Position numbers and translations under genes: made by a program | The notes under the pieces: generated by a model | Told to the model about the DNA's origin: nothing | What the model saw: the letters and a program-made list of their open reading frames with translations, nothing else | The model's database searches: none | Part shown: positions 6,546 through 8,652 of the stretch, one piece after another | How positions within the stretch are numbered: position 1 is the stretch's first letter | Layout of the letters: every line of letters begins with the position of its first letter | Assembly (NCBI GenBank): GCA_007125415.1 | Contig: SLDH01000089.1 | Location: 1-8,652 of the forward strand | Length of the DNA: 8,652 nt | Direction: 5' to 3' | DNA from: Roseovarius sp. | GTDB taxonomy: Bacteria; Pseudomonadota; Alphaproteobacteria; Rhodobacterales; Rhodobacteraceae

Positions 6546-6914
6546 TCATGCCAAATACTTGAACGGGAAAGATAATACGGGAGTTCCACACACCCCATTG
6601 TGTCCGTACTCGAGTGGCTCAGAAAAGATCAGTCTGAGCACTGTCTGACGCAATTTGAACTTTCCGTTTTTGTATATATTCCAAGGGTTTGCCAGGAAGT
6701 TCAGAGCGAGTTCAATACAATCCTCCAGCCGTCCCTTCGGCGGCACAATTGTTTCAACTCGCTCGGCAAGCACAAATTTCTGACGCTCCAGCTTCTCGAT
6801 ACGGGCTTCATAGGCGCTGACGACTGGCGCACTCGTTGCATCGACAATTCGATCCAGAAGGCTCTCGATTTGCCGATCAACGTCCTTGAGCTGCTTCTCA
6901 AGCTCGTCCTTTTC
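6546..6914 (-). pseudogene. C-terminal remnant of a large serine recombinase
   Basis: About 122 codons match the C-terminal tail of phage/island-type large serine recombinases, which cut and join DNA through a catalytic serine to integrate elements at att sites. What remains is the coiled-coil-like stretch (DELEKQLKDVDRQIESLLDR), the DATSAPVVSAYEARIEKLE segment, ALNFLANPW, and a short end LSFPFKYLA before TGA. The N-terminal catalytic domain, the DNA-binding recombinase domain and the zinc ribbon, several hundred residues in all, are missing, so it cannot function. The frame stays open to the right up to 6950, but beyond about 6915 the residues come from transposase DNA. It points towards the tRNA-Thr gene and ends 22 bp from it, as an integrase next to its attachment site would. 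Its base composition is more AT-rich than the flanking genes. Confidence 0.78.
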
Positions 6915-6933
6915 ACCATGCGCCACAGCCATC

Positions 6934-7181
6934 GGCATATCCCGCATCAAGCCCTACCGCGCGGACATCCAGCCCGAAGCGGATGCGCTGGCGGTCAGCC
7001 GCGCCAGTCAGGGGATGGAATCATGCACATTGGCGGGCGTCACATGGGTGTCGTTGGTGATCCCGAAACGCCCATCCACCATGCGTTGATCAAGGCAAAA
7101 CAACCCCTTGGGCTTGCCATCGGACACCATGTCGCCCGCATCGGGCTCGGTGCGGTTGACGGACCGGGTGTTCGACGCCGA
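6934..7181 (-). pseudogene. Internal fragment of an IS1182-type transposase, frameshifted
   Basis: Read on the minus strand, this stretch encodes VNRTEPDAGDMVSDGKPKG, then LFCLDQRMVDGRFG, then THVTPANVHDSIP, a pattern I recognise from the middle of IS1182-family DDE transposases (DGKPKGFFYLDHRTVDG and DTHVTPANVHDS). An in-frame TGA at 7008-7010 replaces the expected aromatic codon after HDSIP. Loss of one base near 6995 then shifts the frame, after which IRFGLDVRAVGLDAGYA is readable down to about 6934. Both ends of the transposase are missing. The fragment begins within about 23 bp of the gltB stop and abuts the recombinase remnant. No terminal inverted repeats were found. It is a dead insertion-sequence relic, and the family call is from remembered consensus. 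Confidence 0.75.
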
Positions 7182-7204
7182 TCATTCACCGCATCGCTCA
7201 GGCG

Positions 7205-8652
7205 TCACTCAGCCGGAATGGCCTCCCCGGGCAGGCCGATCGGATGCTCCAGCTTGTCCAGCATCTCGACGGGACAAACCTGGATGAATTGCCCGAGCGC
7301 GCTCTGCCAATCCTGTAGTAAATCCTTCGCGCGCTGGCTGCCCGTCTCCGTCGCATGACGCTCGATCAGGTCCCTCAGTTGACCCTGCCAATAGGCCTCG
7401 GTCACGCCACAGGTCACGACCGTCTCATGATTGATCAGCTTTTGCGAAAGCCCCTGCGGGTCGTAAAGATACGCCATGCCACCCGTCATGCCGGCGGCGA
7501 AATTCGCCCCGATCTGCCCCAGGATCACGGCGATACCGCCGGTCATGTACTCGCATCCGTTGGAGCCGCAGCCCTCCACCACCACATTTGCCCCGGAATT
7601 GCGCACCGCAAACCGCTCGCCCGCGCGACCACAGGCGAAGAGATAGCCCGCGGTGGCGCCATAAAGCACCGTGTTGCCGATGATCGTGTTCTCGCCCGCG
7701 TCCAGCGGGCTCATCATCGGCGGGCGCACCACGATCACACCGCCCGACAGGCCTTTGCCCACGTAATCATTTGCATCCCCCGACACCTCGATCTTGAGTC
7801 CCGGTGCAGCAAACGCACCGAGCGATTGTCCGGCACTGCCGTTGAGTTTGACGGTCAGGTGATCGGGTTGCAGATTGTTGCGCATCCCGAAATTGCGCAC
7901 GATATGGCTCGAGATCCGCGTCCCCACGGTCCGGTGCGTGTTGCGCACGGCGTAATGCAACTGCATCTTTTCGCCCTCGTTGAGAAACCGTGCCGCGTCG
8001 CGCACGATATCGGCGTCAAGCGTGTCGGGCACCTCGGTGCGTGGACGCGTGCGATCATAGCGGATATCCTTGGCCCCATCCACGGTGACCAGCAGCGGAT
8101 TGAGATCGAGATCATCGAGATGCGCCGATCCACGGCTGACCTGGGTGAGCAGATCGGCCCGCCCGATCACCTCGTCAAGGCTTCGCGCACCGATACCGGC
8201 CAGCACCTCGCGCACCTCCTGCGCGTAGAAGGTGATCAGGTTGACCACCTTGTCGGCAGTGCCGGTAAACTTTTCACGCAAGCTTTCGTCCTGAGTGCAG
8301 ACGCCCACGGGGCAGGTGTTGCTCTGGCACTGGCGCACCATGATGCAGCCCATGGCGATGAGCGCCGCCGTGCCGATCCCGTATTCCTCGGCCCCCAGCA
8401 TGGCGGCCATGACGATATCCCGGCCCGTGCGCAGCCCGCCATCGGTGCGCAGGGTCACCCGGTCGCGCAGCTTGTTCATGCTGAGCACCTGATGGGCCTC
8501 GGTCAGGCCCATCTCCCAGGGCAGCCCGGCATATTTGATGCTTGTCGCAGGCGAGGCCCCGGTACCACCATTATGACCGCTGATCAGGATAACATCGGCC
8601 TTGGCCTTGGCCACCCCGGCGGCGATGGTGCCGACGCCCGATTGCGCCACCA
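7205..8652 (-). CDS. gltB: Glutamate synthase large subunit, C-terminal third (partial)
   Basis: GltB is the alpha subunit of NADPH-dependent glutamate synthase, which with GltD converts glutamine and 2-oxoglutarate into two glutamates during ammonia assimilation. The visible 482 codons (481 residues and a stop) are the 3' end of a gene normally near 1,500 codons; the 5' part lies beyond the right edge. The first full codon is GTG coding an internal Val (VAQSGVGT), not a start. Seen are the end of the FMN-binding synthase domain (SGHNGGTGASP, then TDGGLRTGRD), the 3Fe-4S cluster cysteines C-x5-C-x4-C in CIMVRQCQSNTC (visible residues 102, 108 and 113), and the Gly-rich C-terminal beta-helix domain (GSAGQSLGAFAAPGLKIEV onward). 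The C-terminus ends naturally at PGEAIPAE. No frameshift is visible. The mobile-element scar begins immediately after the stop. Confidence 0.97.
   Translation of the reverse strand, partial: VAQSGVGTIAAGVAKAKADVILISGHNGGTGASPATSIKYAGLPWEMGLTEAHQVLSMNKLRDRVTLRTDGGLRTGRDIVMAAMLGAEEYGIGTAALIAMGCIMVRQCQSNTCPVGVCTQDESLREKFTGTADKVVNLITFYAQEVREVLAGIGARSLDEVIGRADLLTQVSRGSAHLDDLDLNPLLVTVDGAKDIRYDRTRPRTEVPDTLDADIVRDAARFLNEGEKMQLHYAVRNTHRTVGTRISSHIVRNFGMRNNLQPDHLTVKLNGSAGQSLGAFAAPGLKIEVSGDANDYVGKGLSGGVIVVRPPMMSPLDAGENTIIGNTVLYGATAGYLFACGRAGERFAVRNSGANVVVEGCGSNGCEYMTGGIAVILGQIGANFAAGMTGGMAYLYDPQGLSQKLINHETVVTCGVTEAYWQGQLRDLIERHATETGSQRAKDLLQDWQSALGQFIQVCPVEMLDKLEHPIGLPGEAIPAE

Noticed and set aside
6406..6648. 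Plus-strand 80-codon open frame running through the tRNA
   Set aside because: Its readable part (CCSSVVERTLGKGEVGSS) is simply the translated tRNA-Thr sequence, a well-known spurious product; no ribosome binding site supports it.
6600..7358. Plus-strand 252-codon open frame across the mobile-element scar and the gltB end
   Set aside because: It crosses the junctions of three unrelated minus-strand sequences and ends inside gltB antisense, so the open frame is accidental.
1..8652. CRISPR arrays, toxin-antitoxin or phage-defence modules, riboswitches
   Set aside because: I saw no regularly spaced repeats, no paired small toxin-antitoxin frames and no recognisable riboswitch core. The only accessory DNA is the decayed recombinase and transposase segment.

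Overview
The window looks like chromosomal DNA from an alphaproteobacterium, most likely the Rhodobacteraceae/Roseobacter group. The GC content is high, the proteins are typical of that family, and the gene order MurA - DUF2948 - HisD - UPF0262 - low-molecular-weight phosphatase is one I recall as conserved in alphaproteobacteria. Every protein gene is on the minus strand. The single tRNA is on the plus strand. These assignments come from reading the sequence; no database search was run.

Layout from left to right: (1) 6-771, soxZ and soxY, the carrier protein of periplasmic thiosulfate oxidation, transcribed leftward out of the window. (2) 772-1218, a gene-free, partly AT-rich stretch. It holds the presumed soxY promoter region and a near-perfect 20-bp palindrome about 80 bp upstream of soxY. 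(3) 1219-6362, a tightly packed eight-gene operon. In transcription order it is: a 51-aa basic protein, murA, a DUF2948 protein, hisD, a UPF0262 protein, a low-molecular-weight (arsenate-reductase-like) phosphatase, an NTF2/ketosteroid-isomerase-like protein and a GNAT acetyltransferase. Genes overlap or lie within 21 nt of each other. (4) 6449-6523, a complete tRNA-Thr(GGT). (5) 6546-7204, a scar of mobile DNA: the C-terminal end of a large serine recombinase joined to an internal, frameshifted piece of an IS1182-type transposase. (6) 7205-8652, the C-terminal third of the glutamate synthase large subunit (gltB), cut by the right edge.

The operon combines peptidoglycan precursor synthesis (MurA), histidine synthesis (HisD) and several small proteins of poorly known role. 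Overlapping start and stop codons suggest translational coupling along much of it. The sox genes form a separate unit, as does gltB.

I did not find a convincing undescribed system. The points most worth following up are the decayed integrative element between tRNA-Thr and gltB, the palindrome in front of soxY, the absence of soxX upstream of soxY, and the NTF2-GNAT pair at the distal end of the murA-hisD operon.
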